DNA of 64,000 nucleotides from Lysinibacillus sp. SGAir0095. Its GTDB lineage: Bacteria > Bacillota > Bacilli > Bacillales_A > Planococcaceae. The stretch covers positions 3,806,001 through 3,870,000 of the forward strand of contig NZ_CP028083.1 of assembly GCF_005491425.1 (NCBI RefSeq). The letters run 5' to 3'. Below the pieces are notes generated by a model that was given only the letters and a program-made list of their open reading frames with translations, was not told the origin of the DNA and searched no databases. Numbering within the stretch: position 1 is the stretch's first letter; each line of letters starts with the position of its first letter. Position numbers and translations under genes: made by a program. Below, in pieces: positions 17,350 to 25,605 of the stretch.

Positions 17350-18264
17350 TTACTCTTTAGGCTGCAAATCCTCAATCGAGTCAATCTCCATATAAGCTGG
17401 AACTACGAATCCATTTTGTGTACCTTTTAAGTTTTCACCTAAATCGATAAAGTCTTCTTCGTGCTTTTCATAGAAAGAAGCATGTGTCGAAGGTAACCAA
17501 GGAGCAACAGTTGCATCTCCTTCACCAGAAGCGATTGCTTCGAACATAATTGCAGGGTCTACGGGAGTCAATGTTACCTCGTATCCTAGTTGTTCTAATA
17601 CTGCCTTCATCACATAGCCGGAGGCACGTTCCGTATCCCATGGTGTAGAAACTAATTCAATTTCTTCTCCTTCTACTTTCTCCACACCTTCTACCCATCC
17701 TTCTACTTTATCATGATTTTCTTCTATCCAATTCATTGCCGCTTCTTCAAACGGAACCTCTTGCGCATCAAACATCACAGCTTCCATATCTTCTGGCTCC
17801 CAGTAGAAACGATCAAGAATTTTATAAGCACTAGGCATATCCTCTTCTAGACCTTTTCTAACAATTGTGTTTATGTTTTCACTTCCACCCAAAGTGCCTT
17901 TGGGATCTTCTAGAATTTTCAAATCATATGCAGAGAACATCCAGTGCGGCGTCCAGCCTGTAAAAATAATTGGCTCTTCGTTTTTAATTGCTTCATCCAA
18001 TGCACCTAACATACCTGCTGTTGAACTTTCTAGAAGTTCCCAACCTTCCAAGTTTTCATATTCTTCTAGTGTATTATGGGATAGCCCAGTTAACCCCGCT
18101 CCCGGTTCAATTCCTGTAATCGTATAATCTAATTTCTCACCTAAACTAGCGGTCTCTCCTGATGTACTCTCATTATCTCGATTTCCTTCTGCGTTTCCAC
18201 AGCCAGTTAATAGTAGGGAAACAGATACGCCTAGAGTAACCCCAATCGACTTTAACTTTACCAT
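17350..18264 (-). CDS. opuAC: Glycine betaine ABC transporter substrate-binding lipoprotein (B. subtilis OpuAC order)
   Basis: A 304-residue exported lipoprotein (lipobox LLLTGC, residues about 17-22) that captures glycine betaine or proline betaine for OpuA. The mature order is lobe with TITGIEPGAG, FTGWTPHWMFSAYDLK and DPKGTLGG first, then ELVSTPWDTERASGYV, LTPVDPAIMFEAI and WLPSTHA. This is the order of B. subtilis OpuAC. The Trp residues of the betaine cage (GWTPHW, TPWDTE, APWLPS) are present. It follows the other binding-protein gene by 195 bases containing a hairpin, so it may be a separately tuned last gene. Relative to that neighbour the sequence is circularly permuted. Confidence 0.92.
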   Translation of the reverse strand: MVKLKSIGVTLGVSVSLLLTGCGNAEGNRDNESTSGETASLGEKLDYTITGIEPGAGLTGLSHNTLEEYENLEGWELLESSTAGMLGALDEAIKNEEPIIFTGWTPHWMFSAYDLKILEDPKGTLGGSENINTIVRKGLEEDMPSAYKILDRFYWEPEDMEAVMFDAQEVPFEEAAMNWIEENHDKVEGWVEGVEKVEGEEIELVSTPWDTERASGYVMKAVLEQLGYEVTLTPVDPAIMFEAIASGEGDATVAPWLPSTHASFYEKHEEDFIDLGENLKGTQNGFVVPAYMEIDSIEDLQPKE

Positions 18265-18363
18265 TTTTCCATCCCCTTTTTAGAAAATTCAGCTTAACGA
18301 CACCTTTTTAGCTATTAGCCCTAGTTAACAAAAAAAGTTAATGCTTTCTTATCTAAAAATTTT

Positions 18364-18400
18364 ATGGAGTTATCCAATGATTAGATAACTCCATTTTTTT
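18364..18400. terminator. Hairpin between the two betaine-binding genes
   Basis: Perfect 11-base arms ATGGAGTTATC and GATAACTCCAT. The leftward T tract is weak (AAAATTTTT), so it may terminate only partly and allow some read-through into the second binding-protein gene. Confidence 0.6.
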
Positions 18401-18459
18401 GTAAGAAATTTTAAATCATTAACCATTAGCATTTATCGATGCATGCCAGCGATTTATAA

Positions 18460-19374
18460 TTATTCTACGCCCTCTGTCCATTCAGCCACTTTGTCTGCAT
18501 GATCATTAATCCATTTAGCAGCTGCTTCTTTTGGATCTGTACCTCCATTAATATCAAGCATGACTGATTCAATATCTTCTGTTGTCCAGTTGAAAGCATC
18601 CAGTACTTTGAAAGCTTCTGGCATTTCTTCTTCTAAGCCAGTACGCGCAAATGTATTGATTGTCTCTTCCCCACCAAATACACCTTTAGGATCTTCTAAG
18701 TATTTTAGATCATAAGATGAGAACTTCCAGTGTGGAGACCAACCTGTTACAATTACTTCTTCCTCATTTTCAATCGCTTGACCTAAAGCAACTGTCATCG
18801 CACCTGATGATGATGGCAATAAATCCCAATCATTTAGGTTTTCATAATCTTTGATAGCTTGTTCGGTTGCAGCCATAACACCTGCACCAGGTTCAATACC
18901 TGTAATCGTCATGTCTGCTTCGTCAGTTAAGTCTTCGATCGAATTAACATCCATATAAGAAGGCACAACTAACCCAATTTTAGCTCCTGTTAAGTTTTCA
19001 CCTAACTCTACTAAGCTATCTTTGTATTCTGCATATTGAGAAGCATGCGTATTTGGTAACCACCCCGCAACCATCGCATCGGCTTCACCGTTTGATACAG
19101 CTTCCCACATAATCGCATTATCTAGTGGTGTTAAAGTTACATCATAACCTAGATCTTCTAATACTTTACCTACAACATGTGTAGAGGCAACTTCAGTATC
19201 CCACTCAACATAAGCTAAGTTAATTTCTTTCGATTCTTCAGATGTTGCCGATCCATTTGAATCTCCTGACTCTTCTGTAGAAGATTCCCCTTCATCTGAA
19301 CCGCTACATGCAGCAAGCATCGCACCCATTCCTAGAGCTAAACCCATCATTTTCAACTTTTTGAAATCCATCAA
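18460..19374 (-). CDS. Glycine betaine ABC transporter substrate-binding lipoprotein (permuted order)
   Basis: A 304-residue lipoprotein (lipobox MLAAC near residue 22, then a Ser/Glu/Gly-rich linker). The mature order is INLAYVEWDTEVASTHVV, LTPLDNAIMWEAV and GWLPNTHASQ first, then MTITGIEPGAGVM, TGWSPHWKFSSYDLK, DPKGVFGG and the WTEGVE end. Each block has a partner in the neighbouring binding protein, but the two halves are swapped. The three betaine-cage Trp blocks remain. It is 17 bases downstream of the permease gene, so it is the main binding protein of the OpuA operon. Confidence 0.92.
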   Translation of the reverse strand: MMDFKKLKMMGLALGMGAMLAACSGSDEGESSTEESGDSNGSATSEESKEINLAYVEWDTEVASTHVVGKVLEDLGYDVTLTPLDNAIMWEAVSNGEADAMVAGWLPNTHASQYAEYKDSLVELGENLTGAKIGLVVPSYMDVNSIEDLTDEADMTITGIEPGAGVMAATEQAIKDYENLNDWDLLPSSSGAMTVALGQAIENEEEVIVTGWSPHWKFSSYDLKYLEDPKGVFGGEETINTFARTGLEEEMPEAFKVLDAFNWTTEDIESVMLDINGGTDPKEAAAKWINDHADKVAEWTEGVE

Positions 19375-19391
19375 ATCTTCCTTTCTTTATG

Positions 19392-20240
19392 TTATTTCTT
19401 TTTATTTAAGCTTTGCGTTAAACGGTCGACAATAATGGCGAAAATTACAAGACTAAGTCCCGCAACAAACCCATTACCAACTTGAGCACGTTGCAAAGCA
19501 GATAACACTTCTCGACCTAAACCAGGTGCACCAATCATCGATGCAATAACAACCATTGATAGGGATAACAGAACTGTTTGGTTAATACCAGCCATGATTG
19601 TTGATTTTGCTAATGGCAATTCAACCTTGAAAAGTTTTTGCCACCCAGTACTACCATAAGAATCAGCCGCTTCAACCAATTCTCTAGGCACTTGTCTAAT
19701 ACCTAGATTTGTAAAACGTACTGTTGGGGGTAATGCAAAAATAACAGAGGCGAATACACCCGGTACAACACCGATTCCGAAGAAGGCTACTGCTGGAATT
19801 AAATAAACAAACCCTGGCATTGTTTGCATAAAGTCTAAAATCGGCTTTATAACATTTTCGGCAACTGTACTTTTCGACATTAAAATCCCTAATGGAATCC
19901 CAATAATGATAGCAATAATACTTGAGAAAATAACAAGGGTAACGGTGTTCATCAACTGTCCCCACAAACCTTGGTTATAAATGAATAACAGACCGATGAT
20001 CGAGAAGATAGCCAAGCCAAACTTTCTTTTCGTTGCAAAAAACGCAATGAGCGCAATGACTAAAATAAATACAACTGGCGGAATGGCAACGAGCATATCC
20101 GTTATAAAGTTCATCGAATTTTTACCACCGGATTGTAGAAAACCGAATAATCCTGATAAGTTACCTGTTAACCAGTCCATAATTGATTCCACTGAATCTG
20201 ATACCGGCAATCTTGGAATAGAATCTAGCATTTTACTCAT
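19392..20240 (-). CDS. opuAB: Glycine betaine ABC transporter permease
   Basis: A 282-residue inner membrane permease of the ProW/OpuAB (MetI-like) family. It begins with a hydrophilic/amphipathic stretch ([19 protein letters not shown]) and then about seven membrane helices. The EAA coupling loop, [27 protein letters not shown], is near residue 190. It overlaps the ATPase gene by 8 bases, and its SD (GAGGAGGTG) is inside that gene, indicating translational coupling. It should pair as a homodimer with OpuAA and receive betaine from the two binding proteins downstream. Confidence 0.94.
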   Translation of the reverse strand: MSKMLDSIPRLPVSDSVESIMDWLTGNLSGLFGFLQSGGKNSMNFITDMLVAIPPVVFILVIALIAFFATKRKFGLAIFSIIGLLFIYNQGLWGQLMNTVTLVIFSSIIAIIIGIPLGILMSKSTVAENVIKPILDFMQTMPGFVYLIPAVAFFGIGVVPGVFASVIFALPPTVRFTNLGIRQVPRELVEAADSYGSTGWQKLFKVELPLAKSTIMAGINQTVLLSLSMVVIASMIGAPGLGREVLSALQRAQVGNGFVAGLSLVIFAIIVDRLTQSLNKKK

Positions 20241-21432
20241 TTGCAGTCACCTCCTCACTATCTGAAGCAAGAGATTGAATGACTACACCTTTGATTAAGA
20301 CACCTACAAGTTTATTTTCATTTACAACTGCTAAAGGAGTCGGTGATTCGGATATAATTCCTAATACATCTTGAATCAGCATATCAGGCGGCACTACATT
20401 CATATCTGTTTTCAAAATACCCAGTACATCTTTTTCGCCACGTTTTGCTGCCTCTAATGCATCATCCGCAGTGATATAACCTTTAAACGCTCTATTTTTA
20501 TCAACCGCCAGTAGCACACTGACCTCTTCTTCACGCATCCGTTTCAACGCTACTTTTGGTCCATCAATTTCAACATTCACCGATATTGGTCGAATCATTG
20601 CATTTTCTACTGTTAATACCTTAGAACGGTCTACATCCTCCAAGAATGTTCTAACATAATCGTTTGCCGGATTTGTAAGGATCTCTTCTCCCGTACCGAT
20701 TTGAATGATTTTTCCATCCTTCATCAATGCAATCCGATCACCAATACGTAATGCCTCATTTAAATCATGTGTAATGAATATAATGGTTTTTCTCACTTTT
20801 TGTTGTAAATCTAATAATTCATCCTGCATATCTTTTCGAATTAATGGATCAAGTGCAGAGAATGCCTCATCCATTAACAAAATATCCGGGTCATTTGCTA
20901 AAGCACGCGCTAATCCAACACGCTGCTGCATCCCCCCTGATAATTGACTCGGGAATTGATCTTTGTATGGTAATAATCCTGCGTTTTCTAAAGCTGTTTC
21001 CGCTTTTTTTGTTCTTTCTTCTTTAGGGATACCTCGCACTTCTAATCCATATTCGGTATTAGCAAGGACTGTTCGCTGTGGAAATAAACCGAAGTTTTGA
21101 AACACCATGCTCATTTTTTCGCGACGTATTGTTCGGAGCTGATGTTTATTCATTTTGGAGATGTTTTCACCATCTATGTAGATACTTCCGCTGGTTGGTT
21201 CAATGAGGTGGTTTAGCAGACGTACAAGCGTTGACTTACCACTACCTGAAAGACCCATAATTACAAAGATTTCACCTTCATTGACTGAAAAGCTCGCATC
21301 ATAGACGCCGATTGTAGCACCTGTTTGCTTTAAAATCTCTGTTTTGTTTTTTTTCTGCTCGACAAGCTTAAGTGCATGATTAATATGCTTACCGAAGATT
21401 TTCGTCACATTTTCAACTTTAATCTTCTCCAT
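20233..21432 (-). CDS. opuAA: Glycine betaine ABC transporter ATPase with C-terminal CBS domains
   Basis: A 399-residue ATPase of the OpuAA/ProV family. Walker A GLSGSGKS (about 60-67), signature [15 protein letters not shown], Walker [15 protein letters not shown] and H-loop THDLNEA are intact. A C-terminal pair of CBS repeats (from about residue 270, including [13 protein letters not shown] and [15 protein letters not shown]) matches the osmotic and nucleotide-sensing module of OpuA. In some Firmicutes these CBS domains bind c-di-AMP. Nine upstream in-frame codons are excluded because AGGAAGGGAG precedes the ATG at 21432. It is first in the operon, under the promoter at 21498-21527. Confidence 0.94.
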   Translation of the reverse strand: MEKIKVENVTKIFGKHINHALKLVEQKKNKTEILKQTGATIGVYDASFSVNEGEIFVIMGLSGSGKSTLVRLLNHLIEPTSGSIYIDGENISKMNKHQLRTIRREKMSMVFQNFGLFPQRTVLANTEYGLEVRGIPKEERTKKAETALENAGLLPYKDQFPSQLSGGMQQRVGLARALANDPDILLMDEAFSALDPLIRKDMQDELLDLQQKVRKTIIFITHDLNEALRIGDRIALMKDGKIIQIGTGEEILTNPANDYVRTFLEDVDRSKVLTVENAMIRPISVNVEIDGPKVALKRMREEEVSVLLAVDKNRAFKGYITADDALEAAKRGEKDVLGILKTDMNVVPPDMLIQDVLGIISESPTPLAVVNENKLVGVLIKGVVIQSLASDSEEVTANE

Positions 21433-21486
21433 ACCGCACTCCCTTCCTATTTTTCTCAAATCTGTTTTTTATTAGTTTACAACTAA

Positions 21487-21527
21487 GCAACAACTTCATC
21501 CTAACAAAAGGTTGTTACTTATGTCAA
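21487..21527 (-). promoter_or_regulatory. opuA promoter with overlapping inverted repeat (candidate operator)
   Basis: On the leftward strand a perfect -35 TTGACA (21522-21527) stands 18 bases from a -10-like TAGGAT (21498-21503). An inverted repeat, AACAAC (21489-21494) and GTTGTT (21511-21516), brackets the -10 and spacer. This is where a repressor would compete with RNA polymerase. The adjacent GntR/RCK_C gene is the obvious candidate regulator. The repeat does not match the BusR motif I recall from streptococci. Confidence 0.6.
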
Positions 21528-21573
21528 CTGAACATTCTATGAATCTAGTAATAGAGATATACCTTTTTTCAAT

Positions 21574-21616
21574 AAAAAAAGGGCTATAGACACCGTTCGT
21601 AACGGTATCTATGCCC
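21574..21616 (-). terminator. Intrinsic terminator after the GntR/RCK_C gene
   Basis: Long stem (GGGC..ATAGA..ACCGTT against AACGGT..TCTAT..GCCC) followed leftward by TTTTTTT. It separates the regulator gene from the opuA promoter. Confidence 0.9.
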
Positions 21617-21619
21617 TAA

Positions 21620-22252
21620 TCATTTTGGATATAAAAATTTTTGTACTCGCTCTAAACATTCGTCATTCCCAATAAAATAAATGACATCTCCTTGTTCGAA
21701 GGTAGCATATGGCCCTGGAGAAATCATTAATTCCACTCCACGACGAATTCCTACAATCGTTGCCATTGTATTTTGCCAAAAGTTAATGCTGCCAATGGAT
21801 TGTGAAAGATATGGTGTTTCATCACGAACTTCAACTTGAAATGGTACAAATGGATTGACTGATTTGAATCGTTCCGTACGACTAACAAGCCTTTCCGTTG
21901 TTTCTTGTAAAACTTCCAACTCATTCTTTTGTCTTTTAATACTTTCTAGCATCTCTAATTGCACTTGATAAACGGATTGTACTTCCAAAAACTGATGGAC
22001 AAATTGTGCAGCTTTTTCATAGGATTTAATCATAACCCCGCTGCCCTTTGTTGCCTCTACAATTTCTAGATCTTGCAGAACAGCAATTGCTCTTCTTGCC
22101 GTTTCAGATGATACATTATACTGACTTGCTAGAGAGGATCTTGCATAAATTTTTTCCCCAACCAAGAATTTTTTCTCAACAATTCTGGATGCTATATCAG
22201 CAGCTATCTTTTGATACCTTGGCTGCTTTACTTGGACTTTCTTATTTTCCAT
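21620..22252 (-). CDS. busR: GntR-type regulator with RCK_C domain (BusR-like)
   Basis: A 210-residue regulator. Residues 1-75 form a GntR winged helix (ASRIVEKKFLVGEKIYARSSLASQYNVSS, RRAIAVLQDLEIVEATKGSGVMI). A probable coiled coil spans about 80-125, and residues about 130-210 form an RCK_C/TrkA_C domain (SINFWQNTMATIVGIRRG, LMISPGPYATFEQGDVIYFIG). This is the architecture of BusR, the c-di-AMP-responsive repressor of the betaine transporter busAB/opuA in Lactococcus and Streptococcus. Its position directly upstream of opuAA supports the same job. The symbol is assigned by architecture and context. Ligand residues were not checked. Confidence 0.82.
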   Translation of the reverse strand: MENKKVQVKQPRYQKIAADIASRIVEKKFLVGEKIYARSSLASQYNVSSETARRAIAVLQDLEIVEATKGSGVMIKSYEKAAQFVHQFLEVQSVYQVQLEMLESIKRQKNELEVLQETTERLVSRTERFKSVNPFVPFQVEVRDETPYLSQSIGSINFWQNTMATIVGIRRGVELMISPGPYATFEQGDVIYFIGNDECLERVQKFLYPK

Positions 22253-22376
22253 TACTGTTACTACCTTTCAACGGGTAATTTATTATAAAATTTCTTCTTC
22301 TCTTCAATATGATTATATTAAAGCATGTCTCAATCTCACGCTATGATTATTTTTTTGCAAAAAAGTTTTTTACAAT

Positions 22377-22408
22377 GTTGACATTCTCGTTACGTCAACC
22401 TTTAAGAT
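22377..22408 (+). promoter_or_regulatory. MerR-type promoter with 19-base spacer and dyad
   Basis: TTGACA (22378-22383) and TAAGAT (22403-22408) are 19 bases apart, the stretched spacing typical of MerR-activated promoters. A perfect dyad GTTGAC-N11-GTCAAC (22377-22382 and 22394-22399) lies across the -35 and spacer. It is immediately upstream of the MerR/TipAS gene, so autoregulation is likely. Confidence 0.8.
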
Positions 22409-22430
22409 GAATTTATCGGGAGGGATAATG

Positions 22431-23192
22431 ATGGAATACACGATTAGCAAATTAGCAAAAATAGCGGGTATAAGCAGCAGAACATTACGCTATTACGATG
22501 AAATCAACTTATTAAAACCATCTAGAATCAATAGCTCTGGCTATCGAATCTATGGCCAAAATGAAATCGATCGATTACAGCAAATTTTATTCTTTCGAGA
22601 GTTGGAAGTAGACCTAGAGACAATTATTCAAATAATGAATGAGCCTGATTTCGATCAAATGACCGCGCTGTTGCACCATCATAATAAGCTTGTCCAAAAA
22701 CGTGCCCGCCTAGATAAATTAATCGAGACAATTGACAAAACAATTGCTCATCAGAAAGGAGAAAGTGTAATGAGTAATGAAGAAAAATTTGAGGCTTTTA
22801 AAGAAAACTTAATTACCGAAAACGAACAGAAATACGGAGAAGAAATTCGAGCAAAATATGGTAATAAAACCGTTGATGAGTCCAACGCCAAGCTTCGAGG
22901 GATGTCAAAGGAAGATTATGAAGCAATGGAACTGCTGGGAAATGAAATTTTCGAACTGCTTCCAAAAGCTCTGGCAACCGGTGACCCAAGTTCAGATTTA
23001 GCTCAGCTTCTTGCTGCAAAGCATAAAGAATGGTTAACGTATTCATGGTCATCCTATACAAAAGAAGCTCATAAAGGACTTGCGGAAATGTATGTCGCAG
23101 ACGAACGCTTTAAAGCCAACTACGACAAGACAGTTGAAGGTGGCACCGAGTTTTTAAGAGATGCGATTTTAGTTTATGTAGATAAACAATAA
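22431..23192 (+). CDS. MerR family regulator with TipAS domain (Mta-like)
   Basis: A 253-residue activator. The N-terminal MerR winged HTH (TISKLAKIAGISSRTLRYYDEINLLKPSR, residues about 3-31, then SGYRIYGQNEIDRLQQI) is followed by a dimerisation coiled coil and a C-terminal TipAS drug-binding domain (about 115-253, KYGEEIRAKYGNKTVDESNAKLRGM onward). The family includes B. subtilis Mta and Streptomyces TipAL, which bind hydrophobic or thiopeptide drugs and switch on exporters. Two adjacent ATGs exist. GGGAGGG favours the second (22431). It has its own dyad promoter; no exporter gene is adjacent. Confidence 0.92.
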   Translation: MEYTISKLAKIAGISSRTLRYYDEINLLKPSRINSSGYRIYGQNEIDRLQQILFFRELEVDLETIIQIMNEPDFDQMTALLHHHNKLVQKRARLDKLIETIDKTIAHQKGESVMSNEEKFEAFKENLITENEQKYGEEIRAKYGNKTVDESNAKLRGMSKEDYEAMELLGNEIFELLPKALATGDPSSDLAQLLAAKHKEWLTYSWSSYTKEAHKGLAEMYVADERFKANYDKTVEGGTEFLRDAILVYVDKQ

Positions 23193-23524
23193 CCGATTTT
23201 TGTTTAATTTTAGCCATACTATTCCTATGAAGGACACTTTAAGAATAAGATCAGTGAAAAGGTCCTTCATAGGCTTGATGAAACGCGTTTCGACCAATGA
23301 TTTACCCTCATGATGCGTTTCATTCAATTGTATAAAAGCGTTTTTACTATAACTTGGCTTAGAACTCAATTCATTTCTTTTCACTTCTATAACAGTTCTC
23401 TTCGCGCAACTCTCTTTTTTAATTAGTCTTTTTTCTATGTAAAAATGAAGAGTATATTGTTCATACTATATATGAATTATTTCCGAAGACACTTAACTGC
23501 CTCATAAAGGAGCAATTTCTAACT
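23193..23524. repeat. Non-coding stretch with two nested inverted repeats
   Basis: No convincing gene. A perfect 12-base inverted repeat, CCTATGAAGGAC (23224-23235) and GTCCTTCATAGG (23262-23273), is followed by ATGAAACGC (23278-23286) and GCGTTTCAT (23315-23323). Neither stem is followed by a clear T run. A 71-codon leftward frame spans them but has no SD. The density of palindromes suggests a dispersed repeat or small RNA. I cannot tell which. Confidence 0.5.
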
Positions 23525-24199
23525 ATGCAAAAACATGAAAAAAAGCTGAAGAAAATACACTATGATCATGAAAATCAGGAATACATAGTTTTAAACAAAT
23601 GCCCACATTGCAATTTAGAAATTCATCCTACAACTGAAAATACGTATTCACTTGAAAATAATAGCTTTAAATTAAGTGTCATTTCTTTAACTTGCCCTTC
23701 ATGTAAAAACGACTATTTTATATTCAATGATAATCGCAATGAGACGATAACAAATGAAAAATACCTTATTTCCATTCCAAAGTACGGTTTTAATGAGAGC
23801 TCATTGATTAAAAATACATCGACAAAGTTTCAAAACCTATACACTCAATCTACAAACTGCGAACTTTTGGGATACTATGATATTGCCTATTTCGGTTATA
23901 TTAAGTCCCTTGAGATTTTACTAAAGGATATCGCCATATTGGAGCATCCTGATTCTGAGGATATTATTCTTTTTTGTAATGTCATTGCCTGTTTAGAGCA
24001 ATTTCATTCGACAAACATCCACCTCTTCTCTAAAAAATTACTTGAGGTTTTGAAAAATGATTATCTACATTATCAGAAAAACACTAATTTCTATGAATAT
24101 TCAGAGCTTGTAAAGGACTGCATCGATTATTTTTTACTCTATTTAGAATTACTTTTAAAAACATTAACATTAAATGAAACCAAAAAACCTTCAGATTAA
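23525..24199 (+). CDS. Hypothetical zinc-ribbon protein
   Basis: A 224-residue cytoplasmic protein. Residues about 19-65 look like a zinc ribbon, with paired CPHC and CPSC knuckles about 35 residues apart. The rest is helical (GYYDIAYFGYIKSLEILLKDIAILEHPD and YFLLYLELLLKTLTL) and recalls the layout of DUF4145-like proteins, without a firm match. AAAGGAG lies 12 bases before the ATG, rather far. It has very high A+T and sits between two repeat-like segments, so it may be a recent acquisition. Function unknown. Confidence 0.65.
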   Translation: MQKHEKKLKKIHYDHENQEYIVLNKCPHCNLEIHPTTENTYSLENNSFKLSVISLTCPSCKNDYFIFNDNRNETITNEKYLISIPKYGFNESSLIKNTSTKFQNLYTQSTNCELLGYYDIAYFGYIKSLEILLKDIAILEHPDSEDIILFCNVIACLEQFHSTNIHLFSKKLLEVLKNDYLHYQKNTNFYEYSELVKDCIDYFLLYLELLLKTLTLNETKKPSD

Positions 24200-24208
24200 T
24201 AGAACTTC

Positions 24209-24439
24209 GAGGCTGGGACAAAACCCAAAAACACCATTTTCTCAAGTAGAAAAATAGTGTTTTTTCGTTGTGGTGGAGATTGATTTCCGTTCCGGGTACG
24301 CTTTTTCGCGGGCACTGCCCGAGCCTGTAGTCTCGGGCGTTGTGCTATTCCCGCAAGAGTCGACCCTATACTTCAATCAATTATGAAAGTATCAAATTTG
24401 CGCTAACTTTCTTATGATTTCTACTTATGTCCCAGCCTC
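24209..24439. repeat. MITE-like element with 12-base terminal inverted repeats
   Basis: A 231-base segment is bounded by perfect inverted ends GAGGCTGGGACA (24209-24220) and TGTCCCAGCCTC (24428-24439). The interior is GC-richer than the surroundings, with an internal stem CCCGAG/CTCGGG, and it holds no ORF. Similar GGCTGGGACA-ended repeats occur between genes in many Bacillales and related Firmicutes, which is general knowledge. The right end runs into TTTTTT, so the folded ends could also stop transcription. Confidence 0.7.
24228..24265 (+). terminator. Intrinsic terminator after the zinc-ribbon gene
   Basis: Stem AACACCATTTTCTC paired with GAAAAATAGTGTT, followed by TTTT. It lies within the left part of the MITE-like element. 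Confidence 0.7.
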
Positions 24440-24519
24440 TTTTTTCCCGAGCGTTCCTTGTCTCAATTATGCATACTTAACATTTTTAAGGGAAAACTAG
24501 AACTAAAAGGAGATTTTTC

Positions 24520-25602
24520 ATGCCAAAAATTTCATCTATTAGTACATACAATCCCCCACATAAACTAGAACAAAGTAATATTGAGCAACTAACCAAGGAA
24601 CTATTTACGAATAATATCCCTCAACTGGAACGCTTATTGAAAGTATTTGAAAACGGCGAGATAAAACAACGTCATTTTTGTGTTCCATTAGAATGGCATA
24701 AGAAAGACCATAGCTTTGAAGAACGGAATGATTTGTATATCGATTTAGCTGTGGAGTACGGTGTTACCGTTATTAAATCCTGCCTTTCAAATACGAGCTT
24801 TTTAGAGCAGCCTCTCTCATCTAATGAGATTGATGGGATTATCTTTGTATCCAGTACAGGAATTTCCACCCCCAGCATTGACGCACGGATCATGAACAAA
24901 CTAGAATTTTCTGATCGATTGAAGCGTATACCTATTTGGGGACTTGGATGTGCAGGTGGTGCTGCAGGGATAAGTAGAGCATTTGATTACTGCTTAGCTC
25001 ACCCAGAAGAAAAGGTGCTCGTTGTCTGTGTGGAACTTTGCAGCTTAACATTTCAAGCAAATGATTTTTCAAAAAGTAACTTAGTAGGTGCCTCTCTCTT
25101 TGCAGATGGAGTTTCCTGTCTTTTAGTCTGCGGTGATAACGTTCCAATAAAAAATAAAATGCCTATGCCTTATATTGTGAATACAGCTTCGAAATGGATG
25201 CCAGATTCAGAAGGTGTCATGGGATGGGATGTAAAAAATGATGGACTTCACGTTATTTTCTCTAGAGACATACCGACTATTATTAACAAATGGCTCGGTC
25301 CATTTATCGATGACTTTTTAGAGGAACAAAAGCTTACTAAGGAACAAATTAAAAATTTAGTGGCCCATCCTGGAGGAAAAAAGGTTTTAGCTGCCTATGA
25401 AGAAGCCTTAAATATGACCGAACAGCATACGGCCATATCAAGAAAAGTACTTCAACAAAATGGAAATATGTCCTCGCCAACCGTTCATTATGTGTTGGAG
25501 CAATTTATGTTAAATGAAGAAAACCCTAATACTTATGGTCTATTACTTGCTCTTGGGCCTGGATTTAGCGGAGAAGCGCTATTACTTCAATGGAGGGATT
25601 AA
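24520..25602 (+). CDS. bpsA: Type III polyketide synthase, alkylpyrone synthase
   Basis: A 360-residue homodimeric thiolase-fold enzyme of the chalcone/stilbene synthase superfamily. The catalytic triad is visible: Cys144 in WGLGCAGGAAG, His283 in VAHPGGKKVL and Asn316 in NGNMSSPTV. B. subtilis BpsA condenses long-chain acyl-CoA with malonyl-CoA into alkylpyrones. The neighbouring BpsB-type methyltransferase makes the same assignment likely here. AAAGGAG precedes the ATG. The two genes are 3 bases apart. The products are thought to be membrane-active lipids; their role is not settled. Confidence 0.93.
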   Translation: MPKISSISTYNPPHKLEQSNIEQLTKELFTNNIPQLERLLKVFENGEIKQRHFCVPLEWHKKDHSFEERNDLYIDLAVEYGVTVIKSCLSNTSFLEQPLSSNEIDGIIFVSSTGISTPSIDARIMNKLEFSDRLKRIPIWGLGCAGGAAGISRAFDYCLAHPEEKVLVVCVELCSLTFQANDFSKSNLVGASLFADGVSCLLVCGDNVPIKNKMPMPYIVNTASKWMPDSEGVMGWDVKNDGLHVIFSRDIPTIINKWLGPFIDDFLEEQKLTKEQIKNLVAHPGGKKVLAAYEEALNMTEQHTAISRKVLQQNGNMSSPTVHYVLEQFMLNEENPNTYGLLLALGPGFSGEALLLQWRD

Positions 25603-25605
25603 CTA

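Noticed and set aside
23169-23384. 71-codon leftward frame downstream of the TipAS regulator
   Set aside because: It runs over two inverted repeats and the end of the MerR-type gene, with no SD. More likely repeat DNA.
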